Shown in pieces: positions 40,874 through 51,307 of a DNA stretch of 64,000 nt. Under the pieces are notes generated by a model. That model did not search any database and was not told the origin of the DNA. It saw only the letters and a program-made list of their open reading frames with translations. Made by a program: the position numbers and the translations under genes. Numbering within the stretch: the first letter of the stretch is position 1; each line of letters begins with the position of its first letter. The stretch is from Cladophialophora immunda. Its lineage: Eukaryota > Ascomycota > Eurotiomycetes > Chaetothyriales > Herpotrichiellaceae. The DNA is taken from contig NW_015622541.1 in NCBI RefSeq assembly GCF_000835495.1, forward strand, positions 5,022,001 through 5,086,000, read 5' to 3'.

Positions 40874-42805
40874 CTAGGAGCTATCCACGACCTCAATGTC
40901 CAACCCATCATGTCCACCATCGGCCCGCCATTTCTCGATGATCTGCTGGAAGTCTAGAAGGCCCTTTGCCCATGCAGAATTCCTTGCAATCCTGAAATCT
41001 TCTTCGGGATTGGGAGCTTCTATGGTTTTTCCCTCCGCGTTTGAGTAGCTGGGTGTGCAATTAGCCAGAGTCGAAGGCCTCACTGCCGCTTTGGCAATTC
41101 GAATAGACCAATCTGTCTCGGCCGCCGCGGTAGGTTCCAGCACAATTTTCTTCTCCTTTCCATATTCTGCCCTAGCGGCCGCGATGACGCTGGCAACATG
41201 CGTCGCCATGACATCCATGGTGTGCACCACGTTGACAGTTCCTGCAGCCTGAGTTCCGCCAGGAAGGATGAGGTTGGGAAAGTCGTGAGACCAGAGACCG
41301 TGCAGTGTTGCAACACCGTTGGACCACTTCTCGCCCATGGTGATTCCTCCACGACCAACGACGCTCATGCGAGCCCTTGAAGATGGATTGCCTGCTCGGA
41401 AAGTCTCGTACCCTGTACTCAAGATAAACAAATCCACCGACGTCTCTTCTCCGTTCGCCACAAAACCATCCTTTGTCATTCGATCTATTCCTTTCCCGGT
41501 AGTATCAATCAAGTGCACATTGGGCTGATTGAATGCATCCAGGTAGTCATCATGGAACCCTGGACGTTTGCACCACCCGGCATACCAAGGTTTCAGGCTC
41601 TCTGCTGTGGTCGCATCCTTGACAATCTCGTCGACTCTCGCACGAATTCTTTCTGACCTGGGCAGATCGAGTAGGTGAAGGGAGGCAATGTATTCGGCCG
41701 CGATCTCTTTCGTTTCACCTTTGGCATTTGGCCCACCAATAAGACCTGAGAAGGAGGGAAAGGAAGTCCAGCCATCCTGGACCAAATCACGTTCGACCGG
41801 TATGTTGCTTGCCAGTGCTGCCATGTTCTCACGTCTCGCTCGCTGCCACCCATTCCCCGTCGCAATCTTTGCTTTGAAGTGGTCAGGGTCGACCGAGCGT
41901 TGGCCCCGCACATCGACAGAAGAGGGAGTTCGTTGAATTACAAACAGTTCTTGGACCCATTTTGCCAGAGCAGGGACGAGCTGAATAGCGGCAGCCCCCG
42001 TGCCGAGTATTGCAACACGCTTGTCCTTCAAATTTGTCAAGGTTTGATCTTCCGGGGAACCCCCAGTGTACTCGTAGTCCCATCGGGAGGTATGGAAACA
42101 ATGGCGTTTGAAATGCTGAAGTCCTAGTCCCCGCGGCATCTTGGGACGCGTGAGGAGCCCGGCGGTGAGTACGAAGAATGAAGAGTAGATTTTGAAGCTC
42201 CTTGCACTCTGCCCATTGATCGCCCTTTGTGAGATGGTTGAGACCCATTCATGGGCTCCGTCGTCCCATTTTGTTTCCGTGACTCGTGCTGCAAATATTG
42301 CGCGATCCTGAAGGCGCCACTTCGCAGCAACGAGTTCAGCGTACTCCCTGAGCTCAGGCCCGTAAGAATAGCGGTGTTTTGGGATGTAACCAGTCTCCTC
42401 AAGCAGCGGCATGTAGCAAGCACTCTCGACATCGCACATCAGATTTGGATAACGGTTCCAGTACCAAGTGCCGCCAAAACCCCCAGCATTATCGACTAAG
42501 ATCAAATCCTCGGGCCTGAATCCCGCGATCTCGATCAGACGCACAGCGAAGATAAGAGCCCCGAATCCAGCCCCGATCACCACCGCCTTGCAACGATGAC
42601 CATCATAAACATCCAGAGAGTTAGGCACTTTGTTACTATTGATCCAAGGATCTTCTGCGCCGTGTTCGAGTTCATTCGTCTCGTAAATGTCCACGTACTG
42701 GTCAAGGCCCTCTGGGCGAAGCCTTTTCTCGCGCTCAATGTCATATTTGCGAAGAGTGTTCGAAACGGCTTGGACGGGGTCTGCTGTTTCGCCAATAGAC
42801 CCCAT
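40874..42805 (-). CDS. Baeyer-Villiger / flavin-containing monooxygenase (643 aa)
   Basis: Single exon. Two Rossmann motifs: VIGAGFGAL (residues 77-84; the third glycine replaced by Ala) for FAD and ILGTGAAAI (266-274) for NADPH. Between them are GGTWYWNRYPNLMCDVES, typical of type I Baeyer-Villiger enzymes, and the fingerprint FKRHCFHTSRWD (232-243; consensus FxGxxxHTxxWP/D). Near the end are STGYETFRAG and LPGGTQAAGTVNVVHTMDVMA. Length is in the long fungal BVMO range (600-660). It inserts oxygen next to a ketone using NADPH and O2 in the cytosol. The second fingerprint residue pattern has His for Gly, so substrate scope is unpredictable. The start at 42805 gives a conventional N-terminus; an upstream in-frame ATG at 42856 would add 17 residues. 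Confidence 0.87.
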   Translation of the reverse strand: MGSIGETADPVQAVSNTLRKYDIEREKRLRPEGLDQYVDIYETNELEHGAEDPWINSNKVPNSLDVYDGHRCKAVVIGAGFGALIFAVRLIEIAGFRPEDLILVDNAGGFGGTWYWNRYPNLMCDVESACYMPLLEETGYIPKHRYSYGPELREYAELVAAKWRLQDRAIFAARVTETKWDDGAHEWVSTISQRAINGQSARSFKIYSSFFVLTAGLLTRPKMPRGLGLQHFKRHCFHTSRWDYEYTGGSPEDQTLTNLKDKRVAILGTGAAAIQLVPALAKWVQELFVIQRTPSSVDVRGQRSVDPDHFKAKIATGNGWQRARRENMAALASNIPVERDLVQDGWTSFPSFSGLIGGPNAKGETKEIAAEYIASLHLLDLPRSERIRARVDEIVKDATTAESLKPWYAGWCKRPGFHDDYLDAFNQPNVHLIDTTGKGIDRMTKDGFVANGEETSVDLFILSTGYETFRAGNPSSRARMSVVGRGGITMGEKWSNGVATLHGLWSHDFPNLILPGGTQAAGTVNVVHTMDVMATHVASVIAAARAEYGKEKKIVLEPTAAAETDWSIRIAKAAVRPSTLANCTPSYSNAEGKTIEAPNPEEDFRIARNSAWAKGLLDFQQIIEKWRADGGHDGLDIEVVDSS

Positions 42806-43450
42806 CTTGATGTCGAGAGAAGAATAAGTATGTGCTAACAAATATGCGCCTCGCACTTGATCATAGGGTATAGAGGTTCATGAACCAACTAAAAACTTAT
42901 CCTGTGGCCAGGTCGCAATGGCGTTTTAAAAATCGCTAGAACAATGTTGGTCAAGGATTACAATAGGTTTCCGAGGCCAGGAGTGGTAAGATTCAAGGGA
43001 AGAGCATCCGTATTCCATATGTGTAGGCTTCTTTTTCGGGTTGCGTCTGATAGATAGCGGCGGGGGTGGCATGAGTTCGGCTTCGGAAAGGATGTCTGTC
43101 TGTCTTTTCGGCAGGTGGACTTCCCATTCTCGGCACCAGAAGGGGATCGGGCACTGGTGGGCCTCTTATCACTTAGCAGAATAGAGCAAGCACGTTTTGG
43201 CCCATCGACTTTTCCCGGCACGATCAATTTTGCGAATCGAGCTCTTCCTCGAACGTATCACCGGGCGAGCGCCCAATCAATGTGGTATTCGAAGCATGAA
43301 AGATCAGGGTGAATTTTACAAAGTTTGGCTGGCGATAGTTGTGGGGCGGCTTCTTTGCAAGCTTTCCAAGATACACTCCCCCTACAGTAAGGCGTTAAGC
43401 TGCACATTACCAGGTGCAGACTGATCAAAAATTTATGTAGCTGATTCAGA
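42806..43450. other. intergenic, BVMO promoter
   Basis: Upstream of the BVMO and downstream of the aminotransferase, same strand. Two plus-strand open frames (43115-43424) lack any domain. Confidence 0.45.
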
Positions 43451-44865
43451 TTATTTGTGGTTACAGGACTCGTTGATCTTCTGCGCCTGGATCACCTTGG
43501 TCGCCGAGTTGACAAAGATCTCAACAAGCGTGTCGATCTCTATTTCAGAGATAATAAACGGAGGAGCGAAGAGAATTGCATCGACAGCTTTGGAGCAAAC
43601 GTACACCGCGGCTCCCTCCTTCAGGCATGTCGATGCAACCTCTGCCGCAATGCCAGAGCCGGGCTCAGTCGCAAACTCGACAGCTTGAAATAGACCCATC
43701 CCACGAACCTCTTTCAACAAGGGTGTGCGTAATGTCAGGCTTTGGTTGAGCCGATCTCCCATCCGTCGGACATTCTCGAGAAGATTCTCTTCGGCTATAA
43801 CTCGCTGCGTTGCGAGCGCAGCTGCACAGCCAATCGCATGACCTTGGTAAGTGTGGCCGCTAACGAAGGTGTGTTGCTTATGCGTCTTCTCCAGAACGCC
43901 ATGGACCTTGTGCGACAGCAGCACCGCCGAAATAGGCTGATATCCGGCACCGAGACCTTTGCCAATGGTTTGGACGTCCGGGGCCGAGTTACCCAACGAC
44001 TGCCACGCATGAATCGTCCCCGTCCGACCCATTCCGCACATGACTTCGTCAAAAATCAACAGAATCCCATGCTGATCACACAATGCTCTCAACCGACCCA
44101 AATAGCCCTTGGCGGCCGGCACAGCTCCCAGGGTTGCTCCAGAGATTGGTTCCAGGATTATTGCAGCAACGGTCTCGGACCCGAGTTTTTCGATTGCGCT
44201 CTCGTATTCCTCGACGAGTCGATCAACATAAGACTCCTCACTCTCGCCAGGAAACCCATCACGAGACCAGAAACAAGGAGAGACGTGGGAGAAAGCCGGA
44301 GATAACATGGGTTCGAATGCAAGTCGACGATCTGGATTGAAGCCGGCAGAAAGGGCCCCTAGAGTGTTGCCATGATAGGAGAAGCGTCGGGAGATGAACA
44401 GATGGCGACTAGGCTCCCCATTGCAAATGTGATATTGTCGAGCTACTTTCAAGGCTGATTCCACCGCTTCCGACCCTGAAACACGGATGAGCAATGTGTG
44501 AGCATAAAGTTTCTCCACTCTTGATTTCCTTGGGGCTTACCTGAGCTCAAAAATATCACCTTCGCAAAGACTGATGGGCAAGTCGAGATCAGGACTGACG
44601 CCAGCATTTCGGCCGGATCATTGGTGAAGAAGGAGGTATGAGCATACGCCATTGCTCGTGCTTGGTCCACGATGGCTTCGATAACCTCCTTGTGCCCATG
44701 ACCCAGACAAGAGACGGCCGCGCCGGAGCTTCCATCAATCACCAGAGCACCCTCTTTGTTTTGAATGTAAACTCCGTGACCGGCCACCGCCGTCGGATAG
44801 ACCTTGCCCAACGATCTGTGGAAGACTGCCGACATGGGAGCTGAATCTTCGGCAACAATACTCAA
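43451..44865 (-). CDS. class III (omega) aminotransferase (449 aa)
   Basis: Exons 44541-44865 and 43451-44475. PLP enzyme of fold type I, subgroup II. Seen: FLSSGSEAVESALKVARQY, SRRFSYHGNTLGALSAGF, IILEPISGA, IFDEVMCGMGRTG with Asp251 binding the pyridine nitrogen, and TIGKGLGAGYQP with Lys281 as the Schiff-base lysine; VSGHTYQGHAIGCAAAL follows. Length is standard. These enzymes move an amino group from an omega-amino acid, diamine or related amine to pyruvate or 2-oxoglutarate. The specific donor cannot be told. A second possible start is at 44835. Divergent from an amino-acid permease across 767 bp, with a regulator beyond it, which suggests an uptake-plus-transamination unit. Confidence 0.9.
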
Positions 44866-45632
44866 CCAGAAGAGCGTGGTCGGAGAAGGGCTGTGGTCAA
44901 GAACAAGTAACTATAAGGAGGCGGAGAGGAGGTGTCAGTGTTGGCTGGGTCTCCTCGAGAATTTGGACCACTCGAGCACAATAATGGAGATTGCTTACAG
45001 GTAGTCTGCAGCATCCGATTCAGTTTCGCTTTCTGTATACGTATACTGTACCTACAGCCTACCGCACCACCAATCACTCTAGAACGACATTGATCGCATG
45101 GACTTTGGAAGCATTTTTGGTCGTCTGCGATTGGCTCGCTGGGATATATTAGACCCACATTCATCCCGAACCCGAAAATTCGCTCCTCGAGAGGACTGCG
45201 GCGCCAATTGATGTACGATTAGAGTTTTGGGGCTCGTTCCCCCAAGGTCCAGCGATAACGAGACTCGTCGCCGTCGTCCAGCTATCCGGGGAGGATAATA
45301 CTAGGCGTGAGTTTCGGATCAATCACGGCATGCTAACGCTTCGTTATCTAGGACACACGGGCAGTTTCTTCGCCTTGAAAGCTCTAGACCTTGATGGCCT
45401 ATCCGACCACGCCAGTCGTCCAAGATAAAAAGCGAGCACGTCCCGCTCGGAGGATATCGATTTCCCCAGCGTCACTTCTGTGCATGCACGAGATATCAAG
45501 TTGCAACTCCGCGTTACCTAGGGAAATCAAATTTCCATACGTCTCCCTGGAGGTTGCAAATCGCGCCTGTCCACCCTTCATTCTATCGAGGACATCAGAC
45601 ATTCATCACCGCACACCCCCCACCTAGACACC
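44866..45632. promoter_or_regulatory. divergent promoter, aminotransferase / permease
   Basis: Bidirectional promoter of 767 bp. It includes a TATACGTATACTG element around 45037-45050 and GATAA stretches (for example 45425) that GATA-type nitrogen regulators could bind. Sites are suggestive only. Confidence 0.4.
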
Positions 45633-47664
45633 ATGGAAAAACTGGGCGCTGAGCTCACGGGGGTCGAATCGCCCCAGGACTCTTCGGAATCGCGCTCGTT
45701 CGAGGGAAGTGTAACCCAGTACAACCACACAAAGCGGCATTTGAAACCTCGCCATATCCAACTCTTGGGTATCGGTGGAACCATTGGCACCGTTTTGGTC
45801 AGCCTCTCTCCTACTTTCAAGACATTCTCTGCTTCTCGCTTTGCTTGCATTCTTTGAAACCCAGCCTTGATTGTACTGACCTCCATAGTTCGTTGGCATC
45901 GGCAGAGGATTGATCAACGGAGGTCCAGGGTCTCTCTTGATCAGTTTTATCTTTTGGGCTTCTGTGGTGCTGGCCGTGACGGCGTGTAAGTTTTTTCATG
46001 ACAACGCGCTTCCCATTCTCTCCGTGAGACGCAAGAGCTTCAAGGGAAAAAGTTATGGTTCGATGCTGATAGTTGTGGTTCGATAGCGTTGTCAGAGATG
46101 ATCTCCTACCTGCCAATCTCCTCGCCATTCATCACCCTTGCTGGCCGCTTCGTCGATGACGCTTTCGGCGTTGCCGTCGGGTTCAACTTTTTCCTGCTCG
46201 AGGCATTTCTGGTACCTTTTGAGCTGACTGCCCTCAACATCGTCCTCCATTTCTGGACCACTCGAATTCCCGTCGCCGTGGTAGTGGTTGTTGGCCTCAT
46301 ACTGTACACGAGCATCAACGTTTTCGGCGTGAAATATTTCGGCACCACCGAGTTCTACCTGTCGATGCTCAAGGTGCTTCTAGTCTTTGGCCTGACCTTC
46401 TATACCCTTGTGACAATGTGTGGCGGGAATCCGGATCATCATGCCTATGGTTTCGAGTTTGTCACCTCATCAGCCGCGAATATGGCCTGACACTGACTTG
46501 AGGACAGAAACTGGGGAAAGGGAGGCGCCTTTGTCGAATATTACACGACAGGGGACACCGGAAGATTCCTGGGCTTCTTACAGACTCTCATCCTGGCCAC
46601 CGTGACGGTGACGGGGCCTGAACTGGTGTCCATGGCCGCTGGAGAGGCGGAGAACCCCCGAAAGGTCATGCCTCGCGCGTACAAGGCCGTCTTCTGGCGA
46701 CTGAGTCTATTCTTCATCCTCGGTGCCCTCTGCGTGGGCATCGTCGTCCCGGCCAATTCAGAGGCATTGGCCAACGCGTACGCCACGTCGGGGTCGAATG
46801 CATCTTCGAGCCCGTACGTGATTTCGATGCAGAGCTTCGGGATCCCCGTGCTCCCGCACATTGTCAACGCCGTCCTCTTGACATCTGCCTTTTCCGCCGG
46901 AAACGGCTACTTTTTCGCGGCGACCCGAACACTCTACGGACTGGCGCTGCGTGGCAAAGCTCCCCGGATCTTTGCCAAAACGACCAAAGCGGGAAGTCCA
47001 ATTTATGCCGTCGGGGCCGTGCTTTGCATCGGTACCCTGGCGTTCATGCAGGTCTCCAACTCATCCGCGAAAGTCTTCTCGTGGATCGTCTCATTGGTAC
47101 CACCTCCTCTCCCTGTGATGGTCGTTGGCTTGTCTTTACTGATCACTGGAATAGGTTACCGGCGGCATGTTGATCAATTACGCGGCCAACTGTTACACCT
47201 ATCTCAGATTTAGAAAAGCGTGTATGGTGCAGGGGCTTGCGCGAGAGAAGCTGCCGTACAAGGGTTACTTCCAGCCGTAAGTCCAAAGTTCTCAAGACAA
47301 CCTGCAAGTTCCGTCAGCGGGTTACTCATTATATGCGCGCACAGGTATGCCGCTTACTACGGCATTTTCTGGAACGTTCTCATGATGCTCCTGAACGGGT
47401 TCGGAGGTAAGAAAAAGCATCGTCTGCCAAAGGAGGGAAACCATTCAGCTAATGAACTCGGCCCCAGTCTTTCTCAAAGGAAACTGGGACGTCCCGACGT
47501 TCTTCTTCGCCTACACCATGGTCGGCGTTTTCCCGTGCGTCTTCCTGTTCTGGAAACTTTTCAAGCGGACCAAGCAGATCCCTTCGGAGCAGGTGGATCT
47601 GCGATCGGACGTCGCGGAAATAGAGGCCTACGAGGCCAGCTTTGTCCCCGTCAGATCAGTGTAA
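45633..47664 (+). CDS. amino-acid permease, APC superfamily (533 aa)
   Basis: Exons 45633-45797, 45889-45985, 46087-46456, 46508-47096, 47155-47276, 47345-47406 and 47468-47664. Cytosolic N-terminus ends KRHLKPRHIQLLGIGGTIGT, the classic start of TM1 in fungal AAT permeases. GRGLINGGPGSLLISF, ALSLSEMISYLPISSPF-type TM3 region, VTVTGPELVSMAAGEAENPRKVMPRA and SAFSAGNGYFFAATRTLYGLAL are diagnostic. About 12 helices are expected. It is a plasma-membrane amino acid/H+ symporter. Seven exons join in frame; the third intron is only 51 nt. Divergent from the class III aminotransferase, so the cargo may be that enzyme's amino donor. Confidence 0.9.
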
Positions 47665-48199
47665 GAGGATCTTGAGTTCTTTATTTTCCACCGTGCGTGA
47701 ACCTCAGGCGGCTGACATGGCTTCTTGCGATAGGTTTTGGCTTGATAGAGTCCTCGACAGGATCTTCGATTAGTCCTGGAACTCACGCGGGTGGCGGCCA
47801 GTCTCAGTACTATCCCCGAAATGGATCGCTGTGTTTGGGAACCCCTTGGGTTATGGCTTTGTACGCTGCAAACGACCACGCCAGGTCGTAGAACGCTGGG
47901 AACACTTTTCAGCAGAGCATTCCAAGCCACGGACATTTTATTGATGCGCTTGCAAATGTAACCTGTATGGAGTTGGTAGATGGTCTTGGGTAGCGCAAGC
48001 TTTTACGATCCCCAAGAAGGTAGTAGACATGCTCGCTCCCTCTACAGGGTGAAGAATTATAACTTTGGCAAGATCTTATTGACAGCTATCTAAATACGAA
48101 GACCACCGCAGCAGTATAAAAGTTCTATGTTAGACAAGGGGCTGGTGGAGCACTTGAAAACAGCGTTCGCCACATCAAACATCGTTGCGGGGTTGCCCT
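47665..48199. other. convergent 3' region
   Basis: 3' flanks of the permease (+) and the regulator (-). No gene recognised. Confidence 0.5.
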
Positions 48200-50445
48200 C
48201 TACGCCAGCATGATGACCGTGCCGCTATTTTTCATGACCATTCTCCAGTCTACGGGACTGAGACCTCTTTTCAACGGCGTGGACTGGCCCCAAATCCGTC
48301 GGTCCGTGGCCCTCCAGGTCGCCATGACAATGTCTTTGGCGCGGGGGATATTCCCTATCCCTCTCTTGGCGGCCTTTGCAAACCAAATGAGCGCTCTGTG
48401 TCGGGAATCGACGTCGACAGCCTCTGCAGCCGCAATGAAGGCAGGCCAGAGTGCGATCGAGGGCCGCACCTTCGTCCCGGCGGTCAGGCAGTCGATGTTT
48501 TCCAGGCGATCGAACAGTCTCCGGACCAGCTCCTGGCAATCCTCCCTTGCGGCGGAAGCCAATCCGGCGGCCCGCTGATCGCCCTCCATTCTGCGGTGGG
48601 CGTTGGCATCAAGCGAGAACAACGACGGCGGCACGACCCGGTGGAAATAGAGGACCACAGCATGGTGGAAAGCCCATTGGTAGTTTTCCATCACTTCCTC
48701 CATCACGGGCCGCGGAAGGCGCTCTTGATCGTCGCCCATGATGCTGCTCGTGTCAAAAAGTGCCGACTCGGTGACGCCCGGAGTCAGGATTGGACTCAAG
48801 GAGGTTTGGGCCCGGAATGCAGCGTCGTCCACGTCAACAGCGTAGAGACGTTTGGCGAGGGCGTCGGTGGCTTGAAACACCGAGTTGGCCAGGCTCGGTG
48901 GTTGACTGTTGGATTCGTACGAGGATCGAAGTCGGATCAGCTCATGCAGCAGGGTCATCGTCTGAGCAGAGATCCCAAACGAGGTATCCAGGATGTAGGG
49001 AATGTTCTGGCTGGGGCCTCCATCACGCCCATCACAAGATCCTGCATCGCCGCTGCTCAGACTTGGACCGTCGTCAGGACGATCGACCTCGTCAATGTTG
49101 TTCGTTGGAGACGCCGAGAGGACAGCACTGTCCGCGCCAAACCAATCTTCTTCTATGGCATCAGTCTCTGCTTGGAGCTGCGCGGTCGCCGCCACAAGGT
49201 CGTAGGCCCGCAAAAGCTGCAAAAGGATGCAAGAAAGCACGCTCGACTTCCAGAACGACTCGCCTCCGGTGGCGTGGGCAAGCCGTTTCGCCAAGTTGAG
49301 AAACGTGTAGCAGTCTGACCGTTCGTCGCGGCCCCAGATGTGGGTGGTAATCAACGCCAACGCTGCAGCCAGGATTGTACACTTCTCGAGTTCCTTGAGA
49401 CGCGCCATGTCCTGCAAGAGCATGCTAGTGAGGATCTTGATGGCCTTGTCTTGGTGGAACTTGGCTCTTTCCTGGTACCGTGCGCGATCTCGTTCATCAC
49501 GATGGGTCAGATGAGATGCCGCTACCGACATCAAGGCATGTCGCAGCGCGGCCCGTCCACGTGTTTGCTCCCTGCGCAATGCCATGGGCATATATATTTG
49601 AAGCCAAGGATTCCTGACCGCATCCAGCGACGGGAGCATGATCGGGCAAATCGTGTTCTGGAAATAGGCCAGCAGATCGGTGTCTCTGTCATCGGGGACC
49701 AGGCGTCGATCACCGAGGTAGCCCGTAGAGTTGGATGCTTGCAGGCGGTCGGCATTGTCGCCATGCTGGTCCGGGACAGTGCTGGACGTCGTGAGTACCG
49801 CCTCCGCCGGTTTTGAGCGAGATGCGTCGTTGTGTACACGACTCTCCGATTGCTCCTGATCAAGCCGCGACCCTGGGCTTGGTACGTGTGTTGCATGCCT
49901 AATTCGCTGTTCCCCTTTGCGGGTGAAGTCCTGCAAGTTTACAGCGGCTGTGTGGGCAGTTTTCGCTCGCTTGTGCGGAGCATTCTGACCGTGTCTCGGT
50001 GAGGCGGCTGAGTGGGTATCGTGCAGATATCCTTGACATTGGTAATGCCGAGTGCGCTCACAATTACCACAGAACGGACGTCTCTCGTCGCACTGGGCAC
50101 CGCCATGTCAGCACCCCAAAAAAGTGGCAAAGAAGGGGAGAGAGAGAGACTTGCCTTGATCTTTCGCTGTCGACAAGTTATACAACCCTGGAGTGGGGAA
50201 TCGGGAAGGAGTCAGCCTGGTGGTGCAGGATATAGATAAGTGGTTTCGGTTCTTACGTTATAGCTCTTAGGAATACGGCGTCTGGAGACCTCAGTCCTAG
50301 TCTCTGTAGAGGAGAGCAGAGGTTCTAGTCCGGCAGAAAAATCCCAGAAAGCGACCGCTGGGTCATCATCGAAGAGCGGGCCGGTGGAGAAGTCCAGCAT
50401 CGGAAACGGTGACCACGCATCCTGGAGAATATCATGTTGATTCAT
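48200..50445 (-). CDS. Zn2Cys6 transcription factor, ARCA-like (704 aa)
   Basis: Exons 50257-50445, 50155-50187 and 48200-50092. The zinc cluster is built across two introns: SYN-GCITCRQRKIK then CDERRPFCGNC then RTRHYQCQGYL, with cysteines 65, 68, 75, 82, 85 and 93. The second intron has a GC donor (AAG|GCAAGT) and a CCCAG acceptor, and lies phase-0 before Cys3. The body is of the Fungal_trans_2/acriflavine-sensitivity-control type (LRHALMSVAASHLTHRD, KAIKILTSMLLQDMARL, CTILAAALALITTHIWG). An unusually long acidic N-terminus (63 aa, rich in D/E/F/W, for example DFSTGPLFDDDPAVAFWDF) could be an activation domain placed before the DNA-binding domain. Position between the aminotransferase/permease pair and the NtaA-like oxygenase makes either a plausible target. 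Confidence 0.83.
50093..50154 (-). other. GC-AG intron inside the zinc cluster
   Basis: 62-nt intron with donor GCAAGT and acceptor GCCCAG. The only GC-donor intron found in the window; no GT donor gives an intact cluster. Confidence 0.7.
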
Positions 50446-51307
50446 CTTGGTATTCGCGGCTTGGACGAGAGCAAGAGGCAGACGACCTCTCAGCTCAATA
50501 CTCGGTAGGAATATGAAGGAACAAGGTCCCAGATTCGCTCGGCCTTGCGATTTTCTCGCTGCCGAATTTTCGGAAACCTAATCTAAACGTTTATCTGGGT
50601 CACGTGGTCGCGCTGGGAGAGACGTTACAAAGCCGATATCAGGGTATTGGAGTCTAATGGCCTGGGCTATCTATTCTGCCGAGTTACATAGCGAACAGTT
50701 TAGTGCAGACCTGGACATTCGCGCTTAGGGGGTTCACGATTTCGTAATAGAGACTTATATCATAGTAAATTTGGACAGCAATCCAAAGGCTTCTTGTACG
50801 TCCTTGGTAGTATCCATACGTGCCATAGTAAACAACCCTTACTTCGAATCATAAGTGGAGATATGTTCAAGCCGTGACAATGGTTCCGGCTACAGCATAG
50901 ACACTGTATAGCCTCAGAAGATGATAGAGAACCACATCCTCGCGTCTGCAGAGCTAAGTGAATGACCTATACTCCCACCCAAACGAGGCGCAATATCATA
51001 GTAACGCCAAGTGTCTTGTGCCAGGAGAGAGTCCAGTTGATATCACTTGAAATATACTCAGCGGAAACGTCGATAGGTTGTCGTTGTTATGGCAGACGCA
51101 CCTGTGCCCGAGAAGCAGTATCGAGCTCTCGGAACTCTTTCATAGTATAAACGCCGGAAGCATAATTAGGGGGCTTATCGTTCAACCACTTGGTGTTTAA
51201 TAGTGGACGACATCTTGTCTTCCCTCCAATGTTTTGAAGCTGTCTTTCAAGGAACTGATTGCTCGAAGTTTATCCTGATTAGATATGAAGCTCTACTTTT
51301 CCGTCTA
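50446..51307. other. intergenic, regulator promoter
   Basis: Upstream of the ARCA-like regulator and downstream of the FMN monooxygenase. AT-rich with no coding-like frame; nothing recognised. Confidence 0.5.
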
